Shown: piece after piece, positions 9,170 to 20,700 of the stretch | Numbering within the stretch: position 1 is the first letter of the stretch | How the letters are laid out: every line of letters begins with the position of its first letter | NCBI GenBank assembly: GCA_013115145.1 | Contig: JAAPAO010000297.1 | Coordinates: 1-41,771, forward strand | Direction: 5' to 3' | Origin: Perkinsus chesapeaki | Lineage: Eukaryota; Perkinsozoa; Perkinsida; Perkinsidae | DNA: 41,771 nucleotides | Notes under the pieces: model-generated | What the model was told of the DNA's origin: nothing | Seen by the model: only the letters and a program-made list of their open reading frames with translations | The model's database searches: none | Made by a program: the position numbers and the translations under genes

Positions 9170-11549
9170 CTACTTCTGTTCCCCTGGCGATGCTATTTGC
9201 AACATGGAGCTCACAGCTTGCCTGCATATCGGACACTTCGCAGATACATGGCCTGGTGTAGCCTCCTGGACTCGCTGAGAACATAATAATAACAACACCG
9301 ACTACTCCCTATCCACTTACCACAGCACAATCGTTACAAAGACACATATGCCGGCACGGAAGGACTACTGTTGTCCGAGGCTCACTCAGACAGATAACAC
9401 ATTCACTCGCCATGGCATCAGCCTCTTCATCGTAATCGACTAGTTTATTAACTTGCCCGATTGGCCCTGCTTCATCGCTGCTTGATTCCTCCTCAGAAGA
9501 TACTGGTGAATTTGACGTTCCATCGACAACTACTTTAAAAATGCCTCCACTGGGGATCGAACCTGCGACCACATTTACCTTTGCCCTCTACTGTATCTGT
9601 TCTATGTAGCTCCTCGTGTGGTATCATCCTTGGTGCGGCGGCCTCTATACCATATATATCATGAACATCGTAAGCTTGAGTGGAGAATAGCACCCTTTGC
9701 TTCAATACCTGATCATCAGAGCAATCGATCATACAGCAAAGAAGAAAACGGGCAGATTATCTGTCACAGATATGCCAACTTCTAGGCATTGGCATCTTCA
9801 GAGGAATTGATAGGAGATGATAATTGGAGACGAGAGCCGTCAGGTTGAGGTATCACTCTGGGGTACTTAAGGCTTCACGACAGCTCTGGGAGCATCAGCA
9901 GCACCGAGCCAGAAGGACACGAAAAAGTTACGGTGTACATTTTGAAACCAATGTTGCAGGTTGGGTGGAATACAAAGCGCCGTATAATAAGAAGATCCCT
10001 TACAACTTAGCACCCACTCATCTGACCAAGAATGTCCGCAAGAAGGCGATATTGTAAATTGAAGACCAGCATTAACGTACAAGACCATGGCACTCGGCAG
10101 GAAGAGCTCAAGTCCGACTACTTTGGACGAGGCATGATTGTTAAGTAGCATCCTATTCTCTCTCCCCCCCCCCCTCCCTTCGGCCCCCCTATCACCTTCA
10201 CATTCATCATAACATCAGACTCCTCTGCTGGTGGAAAGCTCAGATAGGTTAGTTGGCCCTATTAAAGATATGCTAGTAGGTATGATATTATATCCCTACT
10301 GTGCAGAACTCATGCAGTGCATTCTGAGTCGGTTCGGCTTTGCCTTCATAGGTCACCTCGATAACGGCTGGGTATCTATGGGAGCCTCTCACATAAGTAG
10401 TAGACGCCCACCCGGCAGGAAGGGGCTCTCGGCGATCCAGTCTCTGATCGGGGAATCTTTAGGTTAACCGTGCATGATACACAGAAGGTCCATCACTTCT
10501 TCCAATTTATCAGTAATCACTTCCTGTCCCAATCCAGCATGCGCTATGTCGTACGTGTAAGTCCGGACTGAAAACACCATCGACTCTTGTCACCGCAGTC
10601 GGTGAGTTCCCATTTTATTTCTTCAGTAGCCGAGGACACCCTTCTTACCTCCCCGGATCTCCGGGAGAGCTTCCTGTGAATTGCCCTCTACAAAATAATG
10701 CACTTTAACCGTACACGGCCCGCTGGTGTCCACCGCAAACCTCAACTTTGGTGGAGCATTTGGTCTGATCGGATATCTCAAGAAAGACTAACATTAACGG
10801 TAGGCTTACGCATCTTCTATGAGCTTGATGGTATCTTTTCGAATGTTGCATGGATTCTTAACAACACAAGTCTGTTTTATCTCAGGTATCGTCTGCATGC
10901 CATTAAACGGGCTATATGGTGCCGCCGCTCTATACGGCCTGATCAGCACTCTCACCATCCAATAGGTTCCTGGTTCGATCCTACCTCTCGTCATCTGTTG
11001 GTCCCTGAACATATCGACCGTCTCTAAACACGTACACTGGTCTTTGCTGGATTTGGGCTGCTGCCTGAGAAAGCGCGATAACAGGCCTAACCCTAACACG
11101 AGCCACTATTCACGAATGACCCTAGCACCTGACGTTGCTCTTGCTGTTGACGTAAAGGGGACTGGCCAGACCAATTTACCGTGGGCCACAGAGCATTACT
11201 GGGCTCCTGTCTAGGACCAAACGACTAATACCAATAACTATACCACTACAAACCAACAACAACATTACCGATTCTTGAGGAAGGCGTCGTTGCTCCGGAT
11301 GAGCCACGTTGGGAGGAGGAGCCTCTGCTGTAGCGGTACTAGTTGGTCTGGATATACCCATCCAAGAGACCGTTGGCCAGAGACTAAACCCTCCTGTACT
11401 GCCTCCTCCATCTCGCCGTCTAGGTTGTTGTTGAGAGACCTTACCAATAGCCTTACCACCCACAGCCCTACCCATAATGAGCCCCATACTACCTGGGACG
11501 ACCGGCCTCCTCCTGCTCCTCCTCTTTGACGTGATGAATTATTACCCAT
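9170..11549 (-). CDS. RING-HC E3 ubiquitin ligase, MGRN1/RNF157/LUL family
   Basis: Start ATG at 11549 gives [15 protein letters not shown], a candidate N-myristoylation signal as in family members. Stop TAG at 9170-9172 follows ASPGEQK. Recognisable exon pieces in order: [14 protein letters not shown] (~11000), [19 protein letters not shown] (~10830), [19 protein letters not shown] (~10720, the family's beta-rich domain), [19 protein letters not shown] (~9680, the conserved DIYGIE motif before the RING) and the C3HC4 RING ([22 protein letters not shown]) at about 9200-9410. Exon joins in the middle are uncertain. Two introns carry tRNA-like fragments (9533-9578 and about 10872-10984). The protein probably attaches ubiquitin to membrane-associated targets; the substrate is unknown. 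Confidence 0.8.
9533..9578 (-). repeat. 46-bp RING-gene intron built from a tRNA 3' half
   Basis: The intron starts gtaaatgtgg and ends ttttaaag, between exons reading HRTDTVEGK and VVDGTSNSP (phase 1, frame kept). Most of it is ggtcgcaggttcgatcccc followed by agtggaggcat, which has the form of a tRNA T-arm and 3' acceptor strand, in the same orientation as the gene. Stem pairing is imperfect; the B-box GTTCGATCC is exact. Confidence 0.65.
10872..10984 (+). repeat. RING-gene intron with antisense tRNA-like B-box
   Basis: The B-box (TTCCTGGTTCGATCCTACC, about 10967-10985) abuts the probable 5' splice site of a RING-gene intron, in antisense to the gene. The B-box 9-mer GTTCGATCC is the same as in the three neighbouring elements. 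The exact intron ends are uncertain because my exon phases do not close here. Confidence 0.45.
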
Positions 11550-11641
11550 AAGGTTACTCAAAACTGATAGTCTATTATAGCAATTGATCAACTCTACATT
11601 AATTTATTCTGACACCTCTAGCCACTACCATTGCATGCTTA

Positions 11642-12144
11642 TCAATCGTCTGGATTCTCCAATGGTGGAGCATACTCTTCAACCGCCCCTAAGATCTTTG
11701 GAGCGTTACAACCATCTACTTCAGCAACCAAATCGCCATCCTAAAGATACCATTATTTCCAAAAGGATCCGAAACCGACCTTATAAAAAAGAAACCGAGG
11801 GTTGCTGGTCGTCTGGAATTTCTCGGCATATTCGGCAACTGTTTGCCGATCAATTTGTATTAGGTCAACTCGATCATCAAAACCGTCCATATTGATCTGA
11901 GTAGGTGATGAAAAGATACGAAATGAGGTCGATTGCCTGAAGATTCTTAAAGGTCGGAATGATCTGTTGACATGGACCACACCAAGAGGTGTACACGTCC
12001 ACTACATGAAGTCTTTTATCGGTTTGGTCTTCGATAACGGTCCGGAATCTAAGGTTAAGATAAGGTACCCCACAGATGCTGATAATGGCATTACTGCTCC
12101 TCGTCAGAGTAGGTCGAAACGAGGTCCTTCTTAATCGCTGCCAT
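11642..12144 (-). CDS. Thioredoxin-fold protein, TXNDC3/NME8-like (axonemal dynein-associated type)
   Basis: ATG at 12144 (MAAIKKDL); stop TGA at 11642-11644 after ENPDD. Exon pieces: RTVIEDQTDKRLHVVDVYTS followed by the redox motif WCGPC and QQIIPTFKNL; then DGFDDRVDLIQIDRQTVAEY; then FQTTSNPRFLFYKDGDLVAE and APKILGAVEEYAPPLENPDD. The NPRFLFY block with cis-Pro position and the VDVYTSWCGPC block match the thioredoxin domain of TXNDC3/outer dynein arm light chains. About 125-130 residues, two or three introns; the first junction is unclear. A flagellar role is inferred from family resemblance and from the flagellar-type gene at 14.8-22.9 kb. Confidence 0.7.
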
Positions 12145-12395
12145 AACTACTGTCTTTACTGAAAGGAAAAGGAAAAATCACTGTTACCGCGCAGGATTTT
12201 TCTCGCGCGCCACAAAATTCAATGAAGAGACGAGGAAGGGTGTCTCTTATCTCTTTTGGGGCGCCTATCAACGTTCGTGGCTAAGAACTGGAGAATATAA
12301 TAAGCTCACCGATTGGTCTAACTTAAACAATACCTCAAAGGGGGCCAAGGATTTATTGTTCTACTCACTTTCTCAGAATCTTTACGACATCCATA

Positions 12396-13310
12396 ATGAG
12401 ATCATCGCTTATTATTTGTTTTATCAACATCACTTATGAATTATCTCTAAAATCCTCTGTACAACAGCAACAACAACACACCAAACGCTCTGCCTTCTGG
12501 AAATGGCTGCAAAACCCCTTTGATTCTTCCGTGGCCGAGTCATCCGATACTGACCTAAACGTTGATAGTCTTAAATACGGACCGTTGACCGACTGGGAGA
12601 CATCTTTTGCGGGGCAAAGTATGGCAAAGAGCATTGAAAATAAACATATTTACTGTGCAACACGCAATGAAGGAGACCACATAGTGAGTTAGTTTTATAA
12701 ATTAAGAAGTAAATATTATTTTTCAGAGTATAAAGGCGTGGATGCATTCAGAGTTGGGGAAAAAGATTCCTTCGATTATACTAAGCACCTTGTAGGAACA
12801 CATTTGTTATTATTGCAGTGGACTTACTTGAATCTGTTTAGCCCCGGATGCGGTTGGATCGATGACATGGTCCACATATCGAAATTCAGTGTTAAACGTG
12901 ATTGGCAAAAAACAAGCCTTGCATATAAGATGTTACCACTGGCACTACAAGACGTAGCTTATCCACCTTTAGATGTTAATAATAAGATCTCTAAGATACG
13001 ACGGGAATGGCCGAATGCTGTGGGGGTATATTTCCGGAAGGACGATATTGATATTGATGATAGCCAACTCTTTATTGCAAATAATTTCACTGCCATACCG
13101 AAGCCTGGTAAGTATCTTTGTACAACTCGAGCACTGCATGCATCAGACAACAGTGACGGCGATTTTTACCTTTATAAGTTTCCCCTGAGTGCTGAAGATC
13201 TCGAATATACAGCTGAGCTGTCGAAATGGCTCGGGAAAGACGTACTGGATCTTTACGCCATTATCAAAGGGGGGGGAGGGGCCGGACATAAAAGGTTCCC
13301 AGGATTATAA
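12396..13310 (+). CDS. Putative secreted protein, lineage-specific
   Basis: Exon 1 12396-12683 and exon 2 12729-13310; the 45-bp intron starts gtgagtt and ends ttttcagag, the only acceptor nearby that keeps frame. This gives 289 residues. The N-terminus MRSSLIICFINITYELS is hydrophobic and may be a signal peptide, followed by a QQQQQ run. The middle holds DSFDYTKHLVGTHLLLLQW and SPGCGWIDDMVHISKFS; the end is glycine-rich over a poly-G tract (KGGGGAGHKRFPGL), where a frame slip or a missed intron is possible. I do not recognise the family. It is divergent from the thioredoxin-like gene, with 250 bp between their starts. Confidence 0.6.
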
Positions 13311-14798
13311 GTTGGTAGTCTCCTGCGTGGAACAAAGCCACGATGTAGTGCTTGAAGTCTGGTAGCATATAATAAGAATTGATCAGACTATCCGTATTGA
13401 ACTTATAATGCAACACTATGTATGGATGCGAGAGACAAAGGTTGGAGCAACATTGTTGAGAAAGGCACTAAAAGAGGTACGTCTAGCATTAAAGGACCCT
13501 GTTACCATAGCTTCATCAGCCATAGTTGGATACTTGAATCAATCAGATACCAAATTACTGGCCTAACACTAAATATGTGGTCTCCAATACGATGGACCGT
13601 CACGTTCCCCTTTTAGATGATCCTTATGTGGTTTCCTTGCAAGACTGTGGATTCAGGCGTACAAAGACCGACGCAAAATCCGGTAAGAGCAGTTTAGTGA
13701 TGACATATTTCAGTACCATCCTCCAACGGCGAGATGTCTCTTTTTGTCCTGTAGTCCGATTTTCCTAATATTCACTCTTCAATATCAGATGTCATTACTT
13801 ACACCTACAGCTATCAACTTAATGCGAGTTCCTGAGGTATTGGATATTCAGGATCTGCCTTAGGAGGTGCGGTATGGAATCTGATGTCCCTCAACTACCT
13901 GCTTTTCAGGTTTTTATGTTTACGTACAGCATTCCATCTTTACCGACAATCTGAAGATTTATTTTTTGTTGTTATGTTTTATCAATTGCATGCTTCATCA
14001 GATGTATTGAATCTCCCTGCCTTTTTGCGTTGTGTGTAGATCGCTGTCACTATCCTTACCGTCTCATTATTTATATTTTCATTTAACATTGCTTAATCGC
14101 TCTGTTGTATGTGGTAGAATGGGAGGGTACATAGCTCCCAGATGGCCAAGAGATGCAATTGTCACTACTAGTGGCTTAGCAAGTGGTTCCTAATACCAAC
14201 TACTCTTTTAGCCGCAACTCCGGAAGTCTTTCTATCATTCAATCGTGGAACTTCAGTAGCCCATCGGCACCTCGGATGACACCTGCTTATTAAGTCTCGG
14301 TTTCTCCCGAAAGGGGAGAGTTTCAAGAGGTGCTCACATGACAAGTCACCTAATATGCAGTCTTACCAACCTCCCCACAACCTCTGCGACGTATACGGTT
14401 CAACGCGATCGGATGATTCGTATTTTCGTTCAGTTTCATATGGGTATGAATGTTGGCAGTCATGTCAGTAGTGTGCACATTACTCTTGTGAAACTAATAA
14501 TCTTCCTCATTTCCGTAACCATCCGGTGTCGCCAAAGATATCCCTCATCCATTCCACCTCCACACCAATATGGGTCATTTAACACCGTTCGCTCCCGGTC
14601 ATCAGGCAGGACCCTAGATTCTCATCCTTAAAGCACCACTGGGTGTATCGGCAAACTGAACTGCATGAACAGTAAAGTATCATCTGCGTTTAACCCTTCT
14701 ATAGTTAATGTTGTACTGCCGCTATTTTATAACGGTTATTCCGACAAAAATGCTGCTTGTGCTTTTCCATCTTGTCCCATTTGAATTTATAATTTCTA
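13311..14798 (+). other. Stretch without a convincing gene
   Basis: Both strands carry many stops. A 52-codon frame at 13408-13566 (containing ATLLRKALKEVRLALKD) looks amphipathic and protein-like but has no clear partner exon. A possible short spliced piece near 13788-13907 encodes hydrophobic residues (MSLLTPTAINLMRVPE, then GAVWNLMSLNYLLFR after a 29-bp gap, too short for a normal intron). These could be remnants of a degraded gene. No RNA gene or repeat array was seen. Confidence 0.4.
13408..13566 (+). CDS. Short open frame, possible exon or gene remnant
   Basis: The ATG-initiated frame encodes 52 residues with helical character (ATLLRKALKEVRLALKD, then VTIASSAIVGYLNQSD). It is flanked by stops on both sides in frame, and no splice-linked partner is convincing. 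It may be a leftover exon of a decayed gene downstream of the secreted-protein gene. Confidence 0.2.
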   Translation: MQHYVWMRETKVGATLLRKALKEVRLALKDPVTIASSAIVGYLNQSDTKLLA

Positions 14799-17700
14799 GT
14801 GTCTGCTGCTGCTGGGCGAGCTTACCCACTGCACCCTTGCTCAACTCTGAGTTTAGGTGCTAGGAGACTGTCGTGGAGGGGGGGCTCTTGTGGGCTTAAA
14901 TGTATCATCGCATGGAGGCTGGGGAAGGATGTTAGCTATCATTATAGTGAGAAGAGTGTCTACTTTATATCTCGTGATGAGCTAGTGTTACCAATTTGGT
15001 GAGGGTGAATTGAGCTCGTTGTTAAACGGTGGCGTATTTGCCATGGCCGAGTGGTGTAGGATAGTTAACCTTGAAAGTATCTTTCTAATCTGACTTGTGT
15101 TTTATTAGTCAATGAAGAAGGTGTATAGACTTCAATGATAAACCCTCCATCAATCGAATCAACCTTTAACGGAGATATTCCAAGAGCCAAGAAAGAGCCT
15201 CAACGGGGGAGGGCAAGTCGACCTAAAGATACGCCTAAACTTACGTGAGCGCTTCAGGCCGAGATAGCATCTTTGGCCCTCTGGACCTCCTCCACGGCCT
15301 CTTCTGGTAGAAGCAGCCTGACCTCTGATGGCATGCGTCACTTTCAACTACTAGTGGTCCATGCTCTTTTGGGTGGGGCACTGACGGACCCTTTGAACCC
15401 ATCAAGGAGACGGAGGCTTTGTGATAGGATGGCTCAAACTGAAATTGATCTCATCACTGATGGTGATGAAGGTAAGGTTGCCTACCCCCGTGCTTCGAGG
15501 CCTTCAACTAGGCATGGTTATCGACTACGCTATATTTTCCCGATGGCTCCGGGATGTGGTGAAGGCATGGACACCTTCCGGGCAAGAGTAAGCCAATCTC
15601 ACACTACCTCATCGAAGACTGTACGTACAGGCCTGCACAGCTCCTAGAAAAGATTCAAAACAAGGTCGCTTCAGCGCCCCAAGCCTCAACCTTGATGGAG
15701 CAGCCATCGTTACTGGCCGACCCGATGGCGGTAGAGCCTTTCTTCTGGGCTGAAGAGGCCTTCGTGGAGGAATGCTCCTCTGAGTTGCTGTCTACTGCAC
15801 ACAAGGCAGCAGTAGAACTGAGACGCAGGGTCGCCGAGGTTGAGAATCCAGACCGGCATAGGGCTTTGATACGGTTCGGAGAGGTTCATCAGGGACATAC
15901 CGGAGAGGATAAGGATGCTATTGAGAGGAGTGATCATCAAGAGGTAAGAAGGTAGCAAGTGCTCCAGCTACAACAGTGTCCGGTCAGATCGCCGTGGTGG
16001 CTTCATTGACCTTGGTGAAGCTGGCCAGGGAGGCGTCGGGTGTTAAAGAAGTAGAAGGGAGAGATGTCGGCCCTTCCGTGGAGCTGTTGGCTATGAGCAG
16101 CAGGATGTGCGCTGCCCCAGGGGCTTTGTTAAAGAGTGATGAAGAGCCATTATTTGGTGTTTGTCGAAGTAAACCAATCTGTATGATGATAACAAGTAGA
16201 GGTTCGAGTGGGAGGTCAGCTACAGTGGAGAGGGTATGTAGGCTACTAGCCACTGGTGAGGTCCGAGGGTTCAAGCCGTCGGATGCTATTTGGCAGGCCC
16301 CAATGGACTCCAGCTCATCTCACCTAAATACACCTTAGAGGTCGCCATGGCCACACCGAGTAATCTTCGTACGCCACTGCAGCGATGGGCTGCGGAGGAA
16401 CTGCAGAAAGGAGAAGAGCTAACGCTGAAGGTGAAAGGAGGCTGGAGTAGGCTTCAGACTGGACCGAGGAATTTTACAAATTATAGTCAACACTCTATTC
16501 GAAAAAATTCAGATGTGGAATTAAAAATTAATATTTGCGCTCAATCGTTGTTTGTCAGATTGTGTTGGATTGCATGCTTGAAATGATTTGTCGAAGTGCC
16601 CGATGCCAACAGATTGGATTTGTTATGGAAATACCGGAGCCGATGGATGCTGAGCAGGTGAGGGGTGGGTAGAGTTAGTGATCAGGGATGGTGACAGGCG
16701 GTGGTGATACGACAATGGATGGCAGAGGTACAGGAGCTATCCAAGAAAGATACGCTAGAGGTTGATAGGATGTTCATGCCACCATCCGGAGGAGAGCGGG
16801 GAGAGGTAAACCCTTGGGGCAACTTGGAATAGCTACTCGACTCTAAAAATACGGTGAATTAACAGCTAAAGTTAGAGAGCGGCGAATCCTAATATATTAC
16901 GGCTGGAGTGGTAAAGGGAATCGACGCAATCCTTGGACACGCCAATGCCATTATGGGATAGTACCATCGCATGGTCTGTGATGGAGTAGTAGTCGTAATA
17001 GCACTTCGGAGGGTGACAGGAATGCAATGAGGGCTCAGGGTTACCGCAGCAGCAGGATGTCTTATAACCATTCACACGTTAGAGCTATTGGGAATGTTAA
17101 GCATGTTTGACCACGTAGGTGTGGTGATGCATTTTAGGAGGTTGAAGTGGGTAAGAGCGATTGGCCGACTCCTAACCCTCTTGCATTGGTCTGGCCGACA
17201 GTACAACACATTTGTATCGATCTAGCTGGTGAGGGTGGAGTGGTGGTGGATAGGGATACTGGGGGGGAGGTCACGTCACGGGACATACAGAGGTCAAAGG
17301 CCATGCTGGAGGATATCAAATTGAGGATGAGAAGGGCCGAAGAGAATCCAGATGATGATGAGGTGGTGATACGGATGGTGACAGGAATATGCTGCTTGTC
17401 AGGTCCCAGCTGAGGTAGATGAGGAGGTTCAAAGAGCGTTGAGTGGTCGATGGATGGAAGTGCCGGAGGAAGGTTTTACTGGGTTGGATGAAGCAACAGA
17501 TACCTTGGAGGCCATCGCCAAGGAGTACTTCATGGATACTGTCAAGAATGACATCTTTACCTGTTTGGATCTGCACAGGGGTGGCCATTGGTTGGGTAGC
17601 GGGCACGAGAGTGAGGCATGGCAGTTGATAGAGCGATTGGCAAATGCAACAGAAGCAGCAGCAGTGGCATTGGAAATCGGGGATGTCCCTGATGGGGTGG

Positions 17701-20700
17701 GGATAGTTGATGATGGTGGTGTTGTTATCAATAGTGATGGCCATGATGAATGGCAACTAGCTGAGCAAGTGAAGGTGATGACATCTACCTTGGCTGGGGA
17801 GTCGCCGGTGGGAATGCCGGAGCCATTAGATGGAGGAGGACGAGAACCAAGGGACCTATTGAGGATGGGGTAGGGACTACCGGCTCTTTGCCATCCTGCT
17901 GTAGTGTCGGTGATATCTAGCCATTTGATAGATACGATGAGGAGGGGGGTGAGGCCGGCAGACTGAGTAGGTTCTGGTCACAGTACCGTCAACATTGCCC
18001 AGTTGCCTATGTGGATGATGGTGTGATAGTAGAAGGGGAAGTCGAGTATGCTGTCTCCTGGGCTGAGGTGGTCTTTATGTGCTCAAGTGGGGAGAGGAGG
18101 AAGCAGTTCATGAGGAATCCTAGAAAGTAACCACCTTTGAGAGGGAAGCTTGGCTCGCGATGTTGGTGGCAGATACGCCTCGGCTATCCCTTCGTTCAGT
18201 GCAGCGGGGCGTAAGATGGGGGTGGCTGTGGTGGGGTGTAGACTGGCGGGAAAGAGGACATTGGCGAAGGCGTTGGTTGATAAGATAGGAGGGGTTAAGG
18301 TGATAGAGAGGCATGGGGAAGGGTGGTGGATGGAGGAAGCTGCTGGACAGCTAGAGGTGTCAGAAAACATTAAGGTGTTGGAAGAGTGGAGGGAAAGGAA
18401 GGATAACAGACCTGAAGGAGAGGGTGAAGAGGAGGAAAGTGCTAAGCAAGATGAGGAGGAGGGTCTACCTCCTCCAGAGGGGTTGAAGGGGCCTGCCAGC
18501 CACTACCTGCTGGTGGGGCCGAGTAGGGTGGATATCGATAATTGGCGAGAAAAAGTTGGTATGAAGATTGCTATGGTTATATTGCTAGATGAGGAGGATG
18601 ATGATAAGGTGTTGGATATTATAAAGGGAAGGATGTCGGTGAGGAAGGAGGAAGAGGATGGGCAACAGCAGCAGGAGGAGGAGGAGGATGCGATGGAGAA
18701 GCGGAGTATAGATGAAGAAGTAATGGATACTATGAGTCATGTTATTATATATTTTATAGATTATTGCGGAGCTGTCGGCGGCAAGAGACCTTTCTACTGC
18801 ACTTGGTGTCAGAGTAATCCGGCTGTCGATGGTAAGGAGTGTAGATGAGCTAACAAAGACAGTGGTGGATGATATAGATCCGTTCATAAGAGACAGGTGG
18901 GCTAGTGGGAGGAGGAGGAGGCAAACGATTATTGTTATTAGGGTTGATGATGAGAAGGTCTGTGAAGGTGTACCAGAGCCTTGGCTACCTTCCGAGGAGA
19001 TGCCGGGACCACATCCACTGTCGAGCTTCATTAAATACTCTCCTTTATGTGGTCCATACTGTCCTGTTACCCTCATCGATGACAACTGGCTCTTCCCTGG
19101 GCAGGTGGGAGGGCACTAGTTGGGCTTTGCTGCTGAGGCATCTTGGTCATCATAGGTTCGACCGGGAGAGGGAGACGCCCAGTGGGTTAGTGTAAACGGC
19201 AGGATCATTGGTATGGCTGATGGAGAGACTAAAGTAGGGTCAAGAAATGTAGAGATGCGGCAGGCCTTGTGTGTTATCATCAGGACAAGTTCGTATCTAA
19301 GGTTGAAGCGTGCATGACAAGCCTGAGGGAGAGGTGGAGTGAAGGAGGGTCGCTGGCTGTACCACCTTGTCGAGTGATGGTTATTGGCGCGGAAGGCAGT
19401 AGGCAGTGTTGCGGTGTCTTATGGTGATGGTCCCTACCGCTCAGCTGGTGTTAACGATATCTGTAGAAGGCTTGGAGAGGAGGGGGGCATGGAGGTGATT
19501 AGACTACAAGACAGGTGGGGAGTGATGGGGTGGTGGGTAGGGAGGGGATGCTGGTAGGTATAGGAGAGTGATGGAGGAGATGATGAAGGATAAGAGAGAG
19601 AGGATTGAGGATGATAGGAAGGCTAAGAAAAGACAGCAGCAGCAGGAGAAGGAGGAGGCTGATGGTAGCGAGGGGGAGGAGCAAGGCCAAGGGGAGGGGG
19701 AGCCACCAGAGGATCTCCCAGAAGGACAGGAGGAGGAGGAGCCAATACCTCCCCCTACAGATGAGGAGATGCAAGAGCTTCGTCGAGGGGCATTCTTAAA
19801 GGTGATGGTGGTATTGAGGATGGACCCTCAGTGGCTTGCCTCAGGTATTACCACCTACTCTTGGTCCATGTGTTATCGATGCCACTTGGATGAAGACCAC
19901 TGAAGAGGAGGAGGGTGGTGGTGGATCTACATTGGAGGAGTTGATGGTTGGCTGTAGGAGGCTACCTGAGGCGGCTGTGGTATGGGATCGGTGGGCGGGA
20001 GGGAAGGCTGATGCTGCTGCTAGCAGGTGTTGTCGGGAAGCGCTAGCGATGCGGTGGCAGCCTGTCTTGATTTGAAGAAGATCGATGAGGAGGCTGGAAA
20101 GGAACTGGAAAGAAAGCGTGAAGAGAGGGCGAAGAGGATGGAGGAGCGAGAGAGGTAGGGCCAGCAGCAACCTGACCTACTTTGAATCTTTATGTAGGCT
20201 CTTAGCCCTGCCTGAGCCACCAGAGGATATCCCAGAGATTGAGGATGAGATTGAAGAGCCGGAGGAGCGTCCCAGTGAGGTGGGCTTCATCCACTGCCAT
20301 CCGCACTGAGCAAGTTATGCAAGGTGGCCAAGAGGGAGTTCCTCGAGCGTCAAGAAAAGGCAATTGTCGGCATATCGGAGACTGTGGTCTGTCTCAAAAG
20401 GATGGGGGTGCCTGTTACTGAAATAGGGTAAGCTGATGTCCGTTGGGTTTGTACACATCAGTGATGGTGCTTAGATGCCACTGTTAGGTCCGGGGGTTTG
20501 TACACAGTAGTGTTAGTGCTTAGATGCCATTGTTAGGTCCGGTGGTCTGGCTTTCCGTCACACTCGACACGCTTTAAGGGGGCATGTATTCAGTCGGGAC
20601 AGAAGGAATCTTATCTTCAAGCACGTCTGTTTGCCGGTAGGATGTAATTAGACGATTGATGATGGTCGAGCAGCAGATCTCGATGAGTGAGGTGGAGGCT

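Noticed and set aside
10236-10252. aagctcagataggttag as a tRNA A-box in a RING-gene intron.
   Set aside because: First base off consensus, no B-box or stems nearby; too weak to list beside the other tRNA-like fragments.
16198-16215. agaggttcgagtggg as a B-box.
   Set aside because: The final C of the consensus is missing and it encodes the P-loop-like exon (TSRGSSGRSA).
18585-19085. Long minus-strand frame rich in Leu/Ser with stretches of LLLLLL.
   Set aside because: It is the complement of acidic Glu/Lys-rich coding sequence of the adenylate-kinase-like gene, and the plus strand has clear homology.
19150-19175. ggttcgaccggg as a further B-box.
   Set aside because: The last consensus base does not fit and the segment lies in an exon continuing the CPV zinc-ribbon block.
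19499-19774. Minus-strand Leu-rich frame that looks like several membrane segments.
   Set aside because: Shadow of the plus-strand Glu-rich coiled-coil linker; no homology.
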